Assembly: GCA_963853835.1 (NCBI GenBank)
Contig: OY970820.1
Coordinates: forward strand, 76,070,909 to 76,134,908
Direction: 5' to 3'
From: Calendula officinalis
Taxonomy: Eukaryota > Streptophyta > Magnoliopsida > Asterales > Asteraceae
Length of the DNA stretch: 64,000 bases
The notes beneath the pieces were generated by a model. That model had not been told where the DNA came from, ran no database searches, and worked only from the letters and a program-made list of their open reading frames with translations. Positions 33,811 through 44,900 of this stretch are shown here, in pieces. A program made the translations under genes and the position numbers. The number at the start of each line of letters is the position of its first letter. The stretch's first letter is position 1.

Positions 33811-34424
33811 GGTTTTGAAAAACAGTATTTATAAAAATCTTTTAAACCACATGTAAATTTAAAAACTCACATTCGATCTTTTTGACAGCAAAACAGCTCT
33901 GTTGCAATAGCAAATTCAGCACTACTGATCAGCGGAAACCCAAGAGTTTTCTTATTAATAAATTGAGACCTCATAGTTGACTTTTCAAGCACAATGGCTG
34001 AAGATTCTAAACTCAAACTATCGCTATTTTCTGACCACCACTTTGACACAAACTCGTCTTCAACCTTCACATCCTCTTTTGAAATTTCACTTTCTTTCAT
34101 AATCTCACCTCCTGCTGGAACCTTAACATCACCAATCTCGCCTCCTGGAGCATTTTGTGTCTACAAAAATCAATTAATACACTTAGAAACACACTTGATT
34201 GAAGCAGGTTTATAAAAAAAATTAAAAAAGAATTAGAAAATGATAATACCTCATGAAAAATATGTAATTCAAGCAGAAATACTCTGTTAAATTCAGATTT
34301 AACTAAATTTAAAGCTCTGTCCCCTTGTGGGAACTGAGCATCAACTGTTTCAAATATCTCGTACACCAACTCCTTTTGTTTGTCCATAAAATCCTAAAAC
34401 ATTTAAAAAATGAAATTAGAATCA

Positions 34425-35300
34425 CAGAATGAAGCACATGCGCTTGGAAAATATGTTTTTAGAAGGGAGTTTTCAAGCACATGTGCTTCATAAAGCCAAA
34501 CACATGTGCTTCAAGAAGGTGATTATAATTTTTTTTAATTTGATTTATAAATCACATGTGCTTGAAAAATATGTTTTAGAAGGCAGTTTCCAAGCACATG
34601 TGTTTCACTATTTGAAGCACGTGTGCTACAACAAGGTGAGTATAAATTTTAAAAAAAAAATTGATTTATAAATCACATGTGTTTCAAGTTGTGAAGCACA
34701 TGTGTTTCATGACTTTAAACACATGTGTTTCAAGTTGTGAAGTACATGTGTTTCAAATGGTTAAGCACATGTGCTTCACTATCAACAGTTGTTTTGAAAA
34801 AAATGGAGTGTATATGTAGAGCCAAGCACATGTGCTTCAGGTCATGAAGCATATGTGTTTTAAGCTAGAAGCACATGTGCTTCATGACATGAAGCATATG
34901 TGTTTGTAAGCTAGAAGCACATGTGATTCAAGTCATGAAGCACATGTGTTTGTAAGCTAGAAGCACATGTGCTTCATAACTTCGAAGCACATATGTTTCA
35001 CTCTTTCAAACACATTTTAATGGTAAGGTCTCGTGTTTGAAACACATGAAAATGGTATTAAAAGTATGGTCTCTGTACACATTGTTTTCAAAATAAATTT
35101 GCAGTTAATGTTGGTTGGTATTTTGAAACACATGTGATTCGAGTAATATGCAGTAATATGTGATTCCGGAATCCCTGTGTTAAGTGAAGCACATGTGTTT
35201 CACCTTTGGAAACACATGTGCTTCATTAAACGAAACATATGTGCTTTATAGGTAAGCATGTGTAGTCTATACACATTTTCTTCAAAATCAATTCTCAATT
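34425..35300. repeat. Large palindrome array between Ulp1 modules A and B
   Basis: The densest block on the Ulp1 side, with pairs such as gctagaAGCACATGTGcttcatgacatgaag repeated near 34860-34990. It separates the end of module A (35461) from the start of module B (34393). Confidence 0.88.
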
Positions 35301-36104
35301 AAATTTCTGAAATCAAAAGCATCCAAATAACATGATAAAAATCCAAAAAAAATAATCCAAATAACAAAAGAAGAAACTAAATTGTTGCATATTAAACAGA
35401 TAAATGAAAATTAAAATTTGATTCTTGAAACTTGATTCAACTGCCAAAATGCTAACTTGATTATTTATCACGAGCTGCTCTATTAGGAATTGAAAGAAGA
35501 ACAAGCCTCATGATTTCTTCTATTGTGTGAGCTTTCCTGAATTCTGATGCATAACGAAGGATCTTTTTCGAATGAATATTTAGATCATGAGTTAATATTT
35601 TAGATGCAAACCGCATCCTTAGCTTCCTCATCATGAAGTTTTGTTCCTCGATTTTAGTTGGTATATCCATGTTCCACAATTTAGCAGTTTCCCCATGTAT
35701 GATTCCATGTGAAGCATCAAAAAGATACCACAATCAACATTATTCTTATTTGAACACCAACTCATACCAAGCTTCCTAAACCTCAAAATCTCCATAGATT
35801 CAGCATAAGGATGCTTATATGACTTCAAATGTGTCGCAAAACAAAAAAGCATTTTTAAAAAATATATCAAAAATATGATAATTTTATGAAAAAATAGATG
35901 AATATTTATTGAAAATAAACCACTATATCGCAAACATCCTTGTATTTTAAAGTAACTTTCGCCTCAAGCCTGTTGTCAATAATATGGAAACGAGATTTCT
36001 TTCTAATCTCAAACACTAACAGTAGAAGTGGTTATCGATACAAATTGGGAAGAAAACCTGTAATGTTAAATGCAAGAAACAAAATTAGATAAAAAGATGA
36101 AAGG

Positions 36105-36235
36105 TACCAAACACATGTGTTTCATAAAGTGAAGCACATGTGTTTGGTGTCTACACATGTTCAAATAACAAAAACACAAAAAACAAATTGTCTTGAAACA
36201 CATGTGTTTCATCATATCAAACACATATGTTTGAT
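36105..36235. repeat. Palindrome cluster in Ulp1 module A intron
   Basis: Four to five CACATGTG/CATATGTG-type units at the same intron position as the 32785-32990 cluster of module B. Confidence 0.8.
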
Positions 36236-36689
36236 AATTAAAACCATTACCAGATCAATATTTTGAAACGACAACAACGCCGGATCATAATGAATGAAAG
36301 AACCGACAGTTGACTTAAAAATATTGTACACTGATTCATTCGGCAGCTTATTGTCTTTTGAGAAAGCACTTTTTGGCTGTACAAGAAAGATAGTTAATAC
36401 TCCATAAAAGGATTAAATAATAAATAAAGTACACTTACAAAAATAGTGGCTGGAAAAAACAGTCTTCTAGGAGAATCATTAGTTTTGAAACGTTCTTCAT
36501 AATTTAAAATAACCGACCAAATATCAACAACATTCGCATCAAGATAAATTGAGGGAGAAAGCGATTCAAGATTTAGTCGGCTAACACTATAACCATGATC
36601 AGGAGTTTGGAAAACAATTTTCCTATTATCAAAAGAAAAGAAAACAACATAAATCCATGTAAAATAAAAATAATAAATTTAAAAAAAAA

Positions 36690-37060
36690 CTTTTGATTTA
36701 TAAATCACATGTGTTATGACAAATATGCTTTAGAAGATAGTTTTCAAGCACATGAGTTTCAAATGGTGAAACACATGTACTTCAAGAAGGTGGTTATAAA
36801 TTTTTTAAAAAAAATTGATTTATAAATCACATGTGTTTTGACAAATATGCTTTAGGAAATAGTTTTCAAGCACATGTGTTTCAAATGGTGAAACACATGT
36901 GCTTCAAGAAGGTAGTTAAAAATTTTAAAAAAATTGATTTATAAATCCCATGTGTTTTGACAAATATGCTTAGAAAATAATTTTCAAGCACATGTGTTTC
37001 ATATGGTGAAGCACATGTACTTCACGAAGGTGATTATAAATTTTAAAAAAGAAACTAGTA
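36690..37060. repeat. Tandem repeat with palindromes in Ulp1 module A intron
   Basis: A unit of about 120 bp (ttgatttataaatcacatgt, gacaaatatgctttag, ttttcaagcacatgtgtttc, gtgaaacacatgtacttc) is repeated three times with small changes. Confidence 0.85.
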
Positions 37061-37679
37061 ATTCAAAAAAGTCATCAAACTCACATTTGATCTTCTATAG
37101 CTGCAAATAATTCAGTCGCAATTGAAAATTCAGAAACTGAAATACAAGGACGACTGACAGTCTTTTTATTAACATAGGGAGATTTCAAGGCTGGTGACGG
37201 TTTTGAAACTCTCTTTTTTAGCCTTTTCGGAAATTTCGACCAGCTTTTCGACATTATCAGCCCACCATTGAGACAAAATCTCATCATTTTCGTCTATCTC
37301 ATATTGACCACCTACTAAAACACTTTGCTCAGGTACATCATTGGCCCCAACTGGCAGATCACAACCCACCTCAGAAACAGCCTCAAATACTTCCTTCTCA
37401 ACAACCGTAGATGGCAACTCAGTCTGTAAAAATCAATTAATACACTTAGAAAAACACGTGATTGAAGCAGTTTTATAAAATTATTAAAAAGAATTAGAAA
37501 TGATATACCTCAGGAATAATAGATAGATGAAGCTCGAACACTCTGTTAAATTCAGATTTAACTAAATTTAAAGCTTTATCTCCTTGATGGAACTGAGCAT
37601 CCACTGTTTCAAAAATCTGGTAAATCAACTCTTTTTGAATGTTCAGGAGATCCTACAACATTTTAAAAATAAAGTTAAA

Positions 37680-37915
37680 GTCACAGGTGTTTTGACAATC
37701 TATTTCACAAAACGCAGTTTCCAAGCACATGTGTTTCATAGAGTGAAGCACATGTGCTTCATGACATGAAGCACATGTGTTTCAAAGAAGCTCATTTTAA
37801 ATTTTTGAAAAGCGTTATAAATTACAAGTGTTTTGACAATCTGTTTCACAAAAAGCAGTTTCCAAGCACATGTGTTTCATAAGGTGAAGCACATGTGCTT
37901 CAAAGAAGGTGATTA
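37680..37915. repeat. Palindrome cluster between the Ulp1 5' part and module A
   Basis: A unit of roughly 130 bp (gtttccaagcacatgtgttt, gttttgacaatctatttcac) occurs twice with several palindromes. Confidence 0.82.
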
Positions 37916-37932
37916 TAAAAGAGTATGAATAC

Positions 37933-39889
37933 ATTTTTTGATACAAGATCAGGACTTTTAGGAAGCTTTGTAGTGTCAACACCAACATTAACTACATTGT
38001 CAACTTGAAATGGTGGCGACAAATCAAGCAAACCAAAATAACCCAAAGCAAGTTCTCTTGACTCTCTCAATTCCAAAATGTCTTTCCAACTTTTGAAAAT
38101 TGGTCGCTGAAGAACCACGTGGATTGAATCAAGTTTGGTTCTGTCGCAATATAGAAGCTATAAAAAAAATAAGAAACAACATGATTTTAGTAATCAAAGT
38201 TTGATAAATTGAATAAAAGAAACAAATTTTAAAAAAATATATATATACTCACACTTAGAAAAGTGGCAGGACCACAATAATGAGTTTGATTGACATCATC
38301 TCGATTCCAATGGTTCTTGCTAAATATAAGGCTATCAATAACAAAGCCACACCAATCAATTGAACTAACATCAGAATCTTTCGGAAGATAATTCAATATA
38401 TCCATCTTGATTCGCCATTACTTTCACATGATGCCATTGTACTCACAAACAACATCAGAATATTCATCTGGAAAAAATCATCAACATCATTTGATTTTAA
38501 AATTTGTTCAGAAATCATACTAGGCTTGATATGTGTGATTGGTGCAAACTGATTAACTCATTGAAGCATAAATTCAGAACCAGACTTGCATGTTAATGTA
38601 CTAATAGCAACACCTCCCTTCGGAATACCAAATACATCATGAACAGCATCCGAATCAACAACTATATTACCTTTTTTCTATTTTTATAACCATTCCATCA
38701 GGATCAAATGAATCAACAACATAATAGCAAAGCTTACCCGAAAGACTTTGTATATCAAATTCTAAAAAAGAACCACAACCAAAATTTCTAACACATTCCT
38801 TTTGAGAAGGAGACAACAAACGCATAACTCTAGAGAGCTGTGAAGGAGTTGTCCTAATGCGAATAGAAGGAAGTTGGTTGGAATTAGATACAACTACATC
38901 AGAAGAAGGTTTTTAGTATTTTTAGATTTGGTGGCTTTTGGTTTTTTGGAAGATGCTTTGGATGTTTTGGTGGAAGGCTTGGTAGGAGACTTTGATTTGG
39001 TAATTTTTAAAGGTTTAGGTAGAGTTATAAGTTTGGTTGATGACTTAGATTTAGGACTTGTTGAAGGTTTAGATGCTCCTTTTGATAACTTTATCTTTAA
39101 CTTCTTAGGAAGTGTTGTTTGTAATTCATTTGAAACCTGTTTAGTTGAAATAGGTCTTTTTTTACAAATAATTTCATTGGCTCTTAAGATTGATAATTCA
39201 GTCAACAACACATCCAAATCAACATTTACACCTGTAAAAACAAATATAAACAACTATGATATGATAAATAATAACTGCAAAAAACAAATCTGATTCGCAA
39301 AACAGGGGGACATACAAAGTCATGAAGCACATGTGCTTCAGGTCATGAAGCACATGTGCTTCACTATTAACAAGTGAATTGAAAATAAGGAGTGTAAATT
39401 TAAAGCAAGCACATGTGCTTCACTATTAACAGGTGATTTTGAAAAACAAGGAGTGTAAAATTACAGCGAAGCACATGTGTTTCATTACTTCAAACACATG
39501 TGCTTCACAATAACAGTTGATTTAATGAATAAACGAGTTTATATGTACAGCGAAGCACATGTGTTTCATAACATGAAACACATGTGATTCACTAATTAAA
39601 ACGATAGAAACCTGAATCAATTAACAAATAACTTGAGATTTTAATGTAAAACAACAAAATAAACAACAATTTATGAACAACAACTGATGAAATCGACGGA
39701 TTATAAAGTAGAAACCCTAGAAAAGTTCGAAATAGGAAAAAAACACGTAAATGAGCCATTATTTTGCATAATCTATAAAATAACTTAAATAACAAAAAAC
39801 AACAAGTTAAAAATACCAGAATCATGTTCGGCAACTGCTGGATTTTGATCGGAAACATTCCTCGAAACAGAAGATGGTAAATCGGCCAT
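37933..39889 (-). pseudogene. Ulp1-like gene, 5' (non-protease) part
   Basis: Minus strand. Exon 1 is 39889-39817 (MADLPSSVSRN...), spliced in phase to an exon starting at 39231 (GVNVDLDVLLTELS). A Lys/Ser/Pro/Thr-rich basic stretch follows (to about 38900). After a frame change comes the conserved domain usual in MULE-borne Ulp1 proteins: TTPSQLSRVMRLLSPSQKE, FGCGSFLEFDIQ, a DAVHDVFGIPKGG segment, FAPITHIKPSMISEQ and MLFVSTMASCES (about 38860-38430), then IDWCGFVIDSLIFSKNHWN and HYCGPATFLSV (about 38400-38250), and RPIFKSWKDILELRESREL (about 38110). Several stops and at least two frameshifts occur. The basic region suggests nuclear or nucleic-acid contact, but its function is unknown. Confidence 0.75.
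39320..39600. repeat. Palindromes in the first Ulp1 intron
   Basis: About eight palindromic units in intron 39232-39816, with a unit of about 65 bp (cttcactattaacagg, gattttgaaaaacaaggagt) related to the 26861-27670 unit. Confidence 0.82.
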
Positions 39890-40030
39890 AGAACTCACAA
39901 ATGTATCAGATAAAACAATGTTTTATCAATGATTAACAACGAATTTAGCAAAATAGAGACAAAAATCGAAGAAAAATGGTGGAAAGCAAGTTACTATGTG
40001 AGAGAGAAGGAAAGAGGGCAACGAAGGTAG

Positions 40031-40031
<1 letters not shown>

Positions 40032-40093
<62 letters not shown>

Positions 40094-40100
40094 GGGGGGG
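40032..40100. repeat. (GA)n tract and G-run upstream of the Ulp1 gene
   Basis: About 27 GA repeats (40032-40086) followed by a run of at least 10 G (to 40100). On the minus strand this is a C-run then (CT)n, about 150 bases upstream of the Ulp1 ATG at 39889, where CT-rich stretches are common in plant promoters and 5' leaders. The Ser-Leu repeat ORFs over it are artefacts. Confidence 0.85.
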
Positions 40101-40208
40101 AAGGAAGATGTGATACATTCTGGGACTTTAAAAATACCCCTCCGCCCCAAAACCCCTTAATTTTGAGATGTAATCTAAACCCTTGATCTTGATGATCCAA
40201 GAGTCAAT

Positions 40209-40274
40209 AGTTATCCCCTGGGACTTTAAAAAAAATGGACTTTAAAAAAAAGTGGACTACCTGGAACATTCTTC
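40209..40274 (-). repeat. MULE right terminal inverted repeat (degenerate)
   Basis: Read inward on the minus strand it contains tttaaagtcc twice (an internal duplication of the TIR segment) and then ttttaaagtcccaggggata, matching the left end. The outermost ~20 bases match the left end only partly. Confidence 0.65.
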
Positions 40275-40334
40275 ATAGTTCTATCGTTTAAAGTTTATAA
40301 TAACCAATATTCATTGAAAGAAAGTATTCATGTT

Positions 40335-40451
40335 TTGTTTTGAACGGCATCTAATCTACTCTTTTTTTTTATGTCAACGACGGGATTTGAACTCATCATG
40401 GGCAACACCTTAAATAATTCTCCAATACCACTAGGCTACAAGGCCTTGGGT
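40335..40451 (-). mobile_element. tRNA-headed SINE with 15-bp target duplication
   Basis: The minus strand starts acccaaggccttgtagccta, has an A-box-like TAGCCTAGTGGTA and B-box-like GAGTTCAAATCCC, then gtcgttgacat plus an A-run and a short tail (atgccgttcaaaac). The flanking duplication is gaaagtattcatgtt (40320-40334) and gaaagtattcgtgtt (40452-40466), one mismatch. RNA polymerase III would transcribe it, and it would use L1-type machinery for mobilisation. Confidence 0.82.
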
Positions 40452-40466
40452 GAAAGTATTCGTGTT

Positions 40467-40750
40467 AATTAGAGTCCACAAAGTTAACCTTTTGTGTAAC
40501 AAATGGCTTGATGCGAAGTGTCAAGATTTGAAATGGTGTAGTATGGATATAAAGTTACGGATGCTGTTAATAGTTTTATAATGACATTTAGATCCAACAA
40601 ATCCCATAAGATAACGCGTCCTAAATTAAGGATCGACAGTATCTAATAAAATTATATTCTAAGTCTAGCTATTTTTATTTTTAATACGATTGATATTAAA
40701 TTAATTGGGTTTTTACTAGAATATGTTCTTTAAAGTTTAAACTTGTCTTA
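40467..40750. other. Spacer, nothing recognised
   Basis: No ORF, repeat or RNA gene that I can support. Confidence 0.5.
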
Positions 40751-40884
40751 GGGGGTGTTTGGGAAAGCTTAATAAGGGAGCTTATTAGCTTATTAGCTTA
40801 ATAAGCCCAAAAAAGCTTGAAATTTTGAGCTTATTAAGCTAATAAGCTAATAAGCCCTCTTAATAAGCTTTCCCAAACATGCCC
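40751..40884. mobile_element. Small palindromic MITE, 134 bp
   Basis: The ends gggggtgtttgggaaagctt and aagctttcccaaacatgccc are inverted, and TA flanks both sides. Almost the whole element is an inverted repeat of agcttattag units, so the single strand would fold into one long hairpin. Confidence 0.75.
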
Positions 40885-40886
40885 TA

Positions 40887-41978
40887 GTAAGTGTCTAATG
40901 ATTAAACTGTAGTTTTTCCATTTAAAAGTACGTTAATATTAATGGTCATTGTGTTTTGTCAATATTGCCATTTGCTATAATTAGAAGAAAGAGTCATTTC
41001 ATGAATTTAACAAATTGTATGATAAACATCTATATATACATAAAAAATGAGTTTCATATTTGATGTAGTCATAATTACCATGTATTAAAAACCTCTCAAT
41101 TAATCACCATCTTAACTACGGTCGTTCCAATTTCAAATTTGATTGAATCTCTACAAATACAATTACTGGAACCGTCCAATTAACGCCTAAACTAATTACA
41201 CCACCCAATTAATGCCTTTATTATCATGTATTTCAACCCAAAACTCAAAACGCAAGCAATTAATTAAAACCGTCCATAAATAAAATTTGAATCTTAAATG
41301 CACCAATTAAATTAAATCAATTAAAAGATTGAATGTAAATGCAACAATTTAAGTCGATTAAAACACTCAAATCCCCCACCGTTTCATATCCATCGAATGA
41401 AACAGTTTCATCTCTCCACTTTATGAACCCGCACATCTTCTCCGATCAACCGTTTCAATCCAACCACCTCCTCCTATCATTAGTTCTCCACCGGTTCAAT
41501 TTCTATATAAACCACTAAGAAGATGAAATCATCATCCTGCACCATGCAACCTGGCAGTATCGTAATCAATAATCTTCAATTGTTGAAACCTAATTCCATC
41601 AACAAAAAACAACATTCAATCAAAGCTTCGATAACCAATCAGTACGTCTTTTCACATTGAGCCCTAAATAAAGGTATGAATCTGCATCTACAACATCGAA
41701 TCCATTCTGAAACTATGTCATCATCTTCTTATAATTGGTTCTCTATGATACTTTTGTTAGTTTCGACTTGGTTCTCTCAACAATCTTTTTCGTATCGCTC
41801 TCCTTTTGGTTGAATAACATTTTCGTGCTTGATTAAATCAATTTTCGGACTTTTCTTTGCCAAAGTGATACCTTCAATTTCGGTGCCAAATGCATCGTTT
41901 GTTTATTTAAAACAGATGCCACACACACATCGTCTATTTCAGTTGTGAATTTATTTTGTTTAATGTAAAATTCCTCCA
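40887..41978. other. Spacer, no gene supported
   Basis: AT-rich. A somewhat less AT-rich stretch at about 41380-41690 contains pyrimidine-rich and cac/ctcc-rich sequence and a GT donor-like site (aaaggtatga near 41671) and could be an untranslated leader, but no coding continuation is visible. Confidence 0.45.
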
Positions 41979-41993
41979 ATTTTAAGGACATCT

Positions 41994-44900
41994 TTTTTTT
42001 TTTAACGGCATTTTTATAATTAGAGTCTAGCAATTTGCTAGACTAGAAAAAACATTACAAAGGAAATTTGAGCCAATTAGTCCAAGAAATCTTACATTTA
42101 AGATTTCGATTGGAAAACCAAGAAAAAGAGAATAAAACAATATAATCTACTATATCTTTTTTACGCATTTTTCCTTTGTCAAATACGGTTAAGTTCCTGA
42201 ATCTCCAAATCAACCAACATGTAGTGTACCCAATAACTTGGAATTTTAGACGAGAATAGTTCTGGCTCGTAATGTAATCACAAACATCAAACCAATCAGT
42301 AAAATACGAAGGATATGAAAACTTTAGATCACACCATTTGTAAATACTGGACCACACCTCAATTGCGAAGGGACATGCAAAAATGATATGCGAAATTGAC
42401 TCCACCCCTAAATTACATACCGGGCAAAGAATGGAGTTTAATTCAAGACCTTTCTTTGAAAGATTTAGTCTTGTAGGGAGTCTATCCAAAGTAAGTCTCC
42501 ATATGAAAATATTTACTTTGATAGGAACTAAAGTACACCATCTCGAAACATAAGTAAATTCGGGTGAAAGAATATTACTTATGTGGAGTCTTGTGTCACC
42601 AACCGTAAAGTCTCAAGAGTCACCAAGTGACCAAATAATTTTATCATTACCTTCCTGCAATCGGTAATCTCTTATAAGAGTCAAGAGATTTTGAAATTGC
42701 TCTTCCTCAATACCGCCTATAATAGGTCTTCTCCAATTAAAAATCCATCCATTAGATGAAAGCCTATCATTAACCTTACAAAAAGGATTGAGCTCTAATT
42801 TAAAGAGACGATTAAAAAGAGAAGATAATGGAACGTGACTTGCCCAAATATTCGACCAAAAAATAATGAAATTTCCATCCCTTAGAGAGTATTTTAAGGA
42901 GTTATACTCAACAATTTTTGAATCATGAAGGTAGTTCATTGTACCAATAATTTGGCCCCAAGTACCTTTTTTATGACGAAAGGGGACCGGTTTGTTAAAA
43001 CCTCCATTTTCACCATAAATGGCTTGAATAAAACGACACCAAAGAGTGTCCTTTTCATTAAAAATCCCCACCGCCATTTAGTAATAAAAGCCAAATTAAG
43101 TGCCTCAAGACTAGCAATGTCTAACCCTCCTTTTCCTTTTGACGCCAAACATGCGGTCCATTTGACCCAACTCATTTTTTTGTTATTTTCACTGCTTCCC
43201 CAAAAAAACTTAGCTCTCAATTGTTCTAAATTTTTTAACACCGATTGAGGAGCTCTAAATAAGGACATCTAGAAAATACCCAAACTGCCCAAAACTGATT
43301 TAATAAGAGTGAGTCTGCCCCCGATAGAAAGTAACGAAGCTTTCCAAGTAGAAAGCTTACGATGCATGCGATCAATAATATGAGCCCAACTAGCTTTTCT
43401 GTCCATATTGGAGCCCACCATAATTCCAAGATATGAAAAAGGGAAACAACCCTTTGCGCAGCCTGCTGAAGAGGTGAAATAGTCAAGCTCATCTCCATCA
43501 ACTCCAATACCAAAAACACTTGACTTTTCTATGTTTATTTTAAGACCGGATATATCATAAAATTCATATAAAATACGCAAAATTGCATCAAGATTATTTT
43601 TGCTCCAATCAGATACAAAAACAACATCATCCGCATACAATAAATGAGAAATAGAGAAATTTGATAAACCAACCCGAGCTCCGGAAAAACGATTAAGATG
43701 CAAGTCTCTTTGAATTAAGAGATTAAGACCCTCCATAGCAATAATAAAAAGAAAAGGAGACAAAGGATCTCCTTGACGAAGACCGCGACACATAGAAAAT
43801 TCTTCGGTAGGGCTTCCATTTAAAAGGATAGAAAGTCTAGTCGAAGATAACGATTCTATAATCCAACTTCTCCATTTCGAACTGAATCCCATATTCGACA
43901 TTATATAGTCAAGATATTCCCAACTAACGGAATCAAAAGCTTTCTCAAAGTCGACTTTAAATAGAAGAAGACTTTTATGTTTAAACTTGTACCAATCCTT
44001 AACTTCGCTTAGCATAAAGGGCCCATCCAAAATTTGTCTTCCTTTTATAAATGTCGTTTGAACACTATTAATAATAGTGTCAATAACTTTGGAAATTCTC
44101 AATGCAAGAACTTTTGCAATAGTTTTGTATATGAAACCAAGCAACGCTATAGGACGAAAGTCTTTCACGAAGAGGGGATTTGAGATTTTTGGAATTAGAG
44201 TAATGAAAGAGGCATTACAACCAATAGGTAATTTACCTTTTATAAAGAACTCTTGAACCGCATCAAAAATGTCATCTTTAAGAAAATCCCAATATTTTTT
44301 AATAAATTTGAAAGAAAAACCATCCGGGCCCGGAGCCTTATCACTCCCACAACTCCAAACCGCCTCTTTTAATTCCTCCATAGAACAAGGTTCTTCAAGA
44401 GAAATTGCGTCTGAATCTTTAAGTTGCAAAAATTGATCACGTGAAAGATTTGGTATTGAAGTTTGAATAGGACCAAACTTCAATTTATAGAAATCTACAA
44501 ATATCTTTTTTACGAACACGGGATCTGTAACCCACTCACCATCTTCCATAATTCCTTGAACCGATTGGGAGCGTCTACGTTGATTAATCAAACCATGAAA
44601 AAAGGAAGAGTTTTCATCACCTTCAATATCCCATTTAATTTTGAGCTTTTGCATCATATCAAGGTTTTCAATTTTTTCTATATCATTTACTTCTTTAATC
44701 CAAGTCATTCGATTTTCAAGGTCCAAAGGGGTGGCGGACCCCTGGTCCATTTTGAGCTCCACTTCGGCAATAAACGAGCATAGATCATTATAATGACCCT
44801 TATCAACTTTTTTTTTCTCCACATTCCAAAACTTACAATGATCTTTACTATGTTTCATTTTATTCTTTAAAGCAATAATCTTAGAATCTGCTAAAGACAA

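Larger units (their letters stand above)
32132..34393 (-). pseudogene. Ulp1-like protease half, module B (distal duplicate)
   Basis: Read on the minus strand. Exon-like blocks are KELVYEIFETVDAQF (34393 to about 34252), an acidic linker to ISSAEFAIATELF (about 34160-33870), FKSPYALNRLFAPASLI (about 33430-33230), NDVDVLSMKAYDMV (about 33180-33040), VFFPILAHEHFYVLVFDI with VLYILDNR (about 32730-32595), and FVDCGAFVMFHMESF (about 32520-32280). The H in HFYV, D in ILDNR and C in DCGAF correspond to the His-Asp-Cys triad of C48 (Ulp1/SENP) proteases. A one-base deletion near 32275 shifts the frame; the tail otherwise continues to a stop at 32132. Introns contain palindromes. It parallels module A at 35461-37652. 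Confidence 0.78.
35461..37652 (-). pseudogene. Ulp1-like protease half, module A (proximal duplicate)
   Basis: Minus-strand blocks in the same order as module B: KELIYQIFETVDAQF (37652 to about 37509), an acidic linker to SVSEFSIATELF (about 37424-37085), a block near 36620-36440, a block near 36380-36250, the HFY histidine region (about 36060-35930), and NVDCGIFLMLHMESY (about 35790-35690) with a C-terminal tail to the stop at 35461. The catalytic Cys motif DCGIF is kept. A frameshift right after it (35733/35690 region) and an indel in the HFY block disable it. The shared order, spacing (about 3.2 kb period) and intron palindromes show a tandem duplication of the protease half. Confidence 0.76.
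26367..40274 (+). mobile_element. Giant Mutator-like element with transposase and Ulp1 genes
   Basis: The ends show imperfect inverted repeats sharing TTTTAAAGTCCCA-GGGA about 30-60 bases inside each terminus, plus a shared atcaagat block further in. A 10-bp direct repeat atagttctat flanks the element (26357-26366 and 40275-40284); MULEs make 9-11 bp duplications. Inside are a FAR1-type MULE transposase gene (+) and a Ulp1-like protease gene (-). This architecture is known from Ulp1-carrying MULEs such as the Arabidopsis Kaonashi group. At 13.9 kb it is large for the class, mainly because its introns and spacers are filled with a 16-bp palindrome. Both genes have a few inactivating lesions. 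Confidence 0.85.

Noticed and set aside
26861..39600. CRISPR-like array made of the palindromic repeats
   Set aside because: Plant context, irregular spacing, repeats far too degenerate and palindromic, no cas genes; it lies in transposon introns.
39926..40200. Ser-Leu repeat ORFs
   Set aside because: Translations of the (GA)n tract; no conserved domain.
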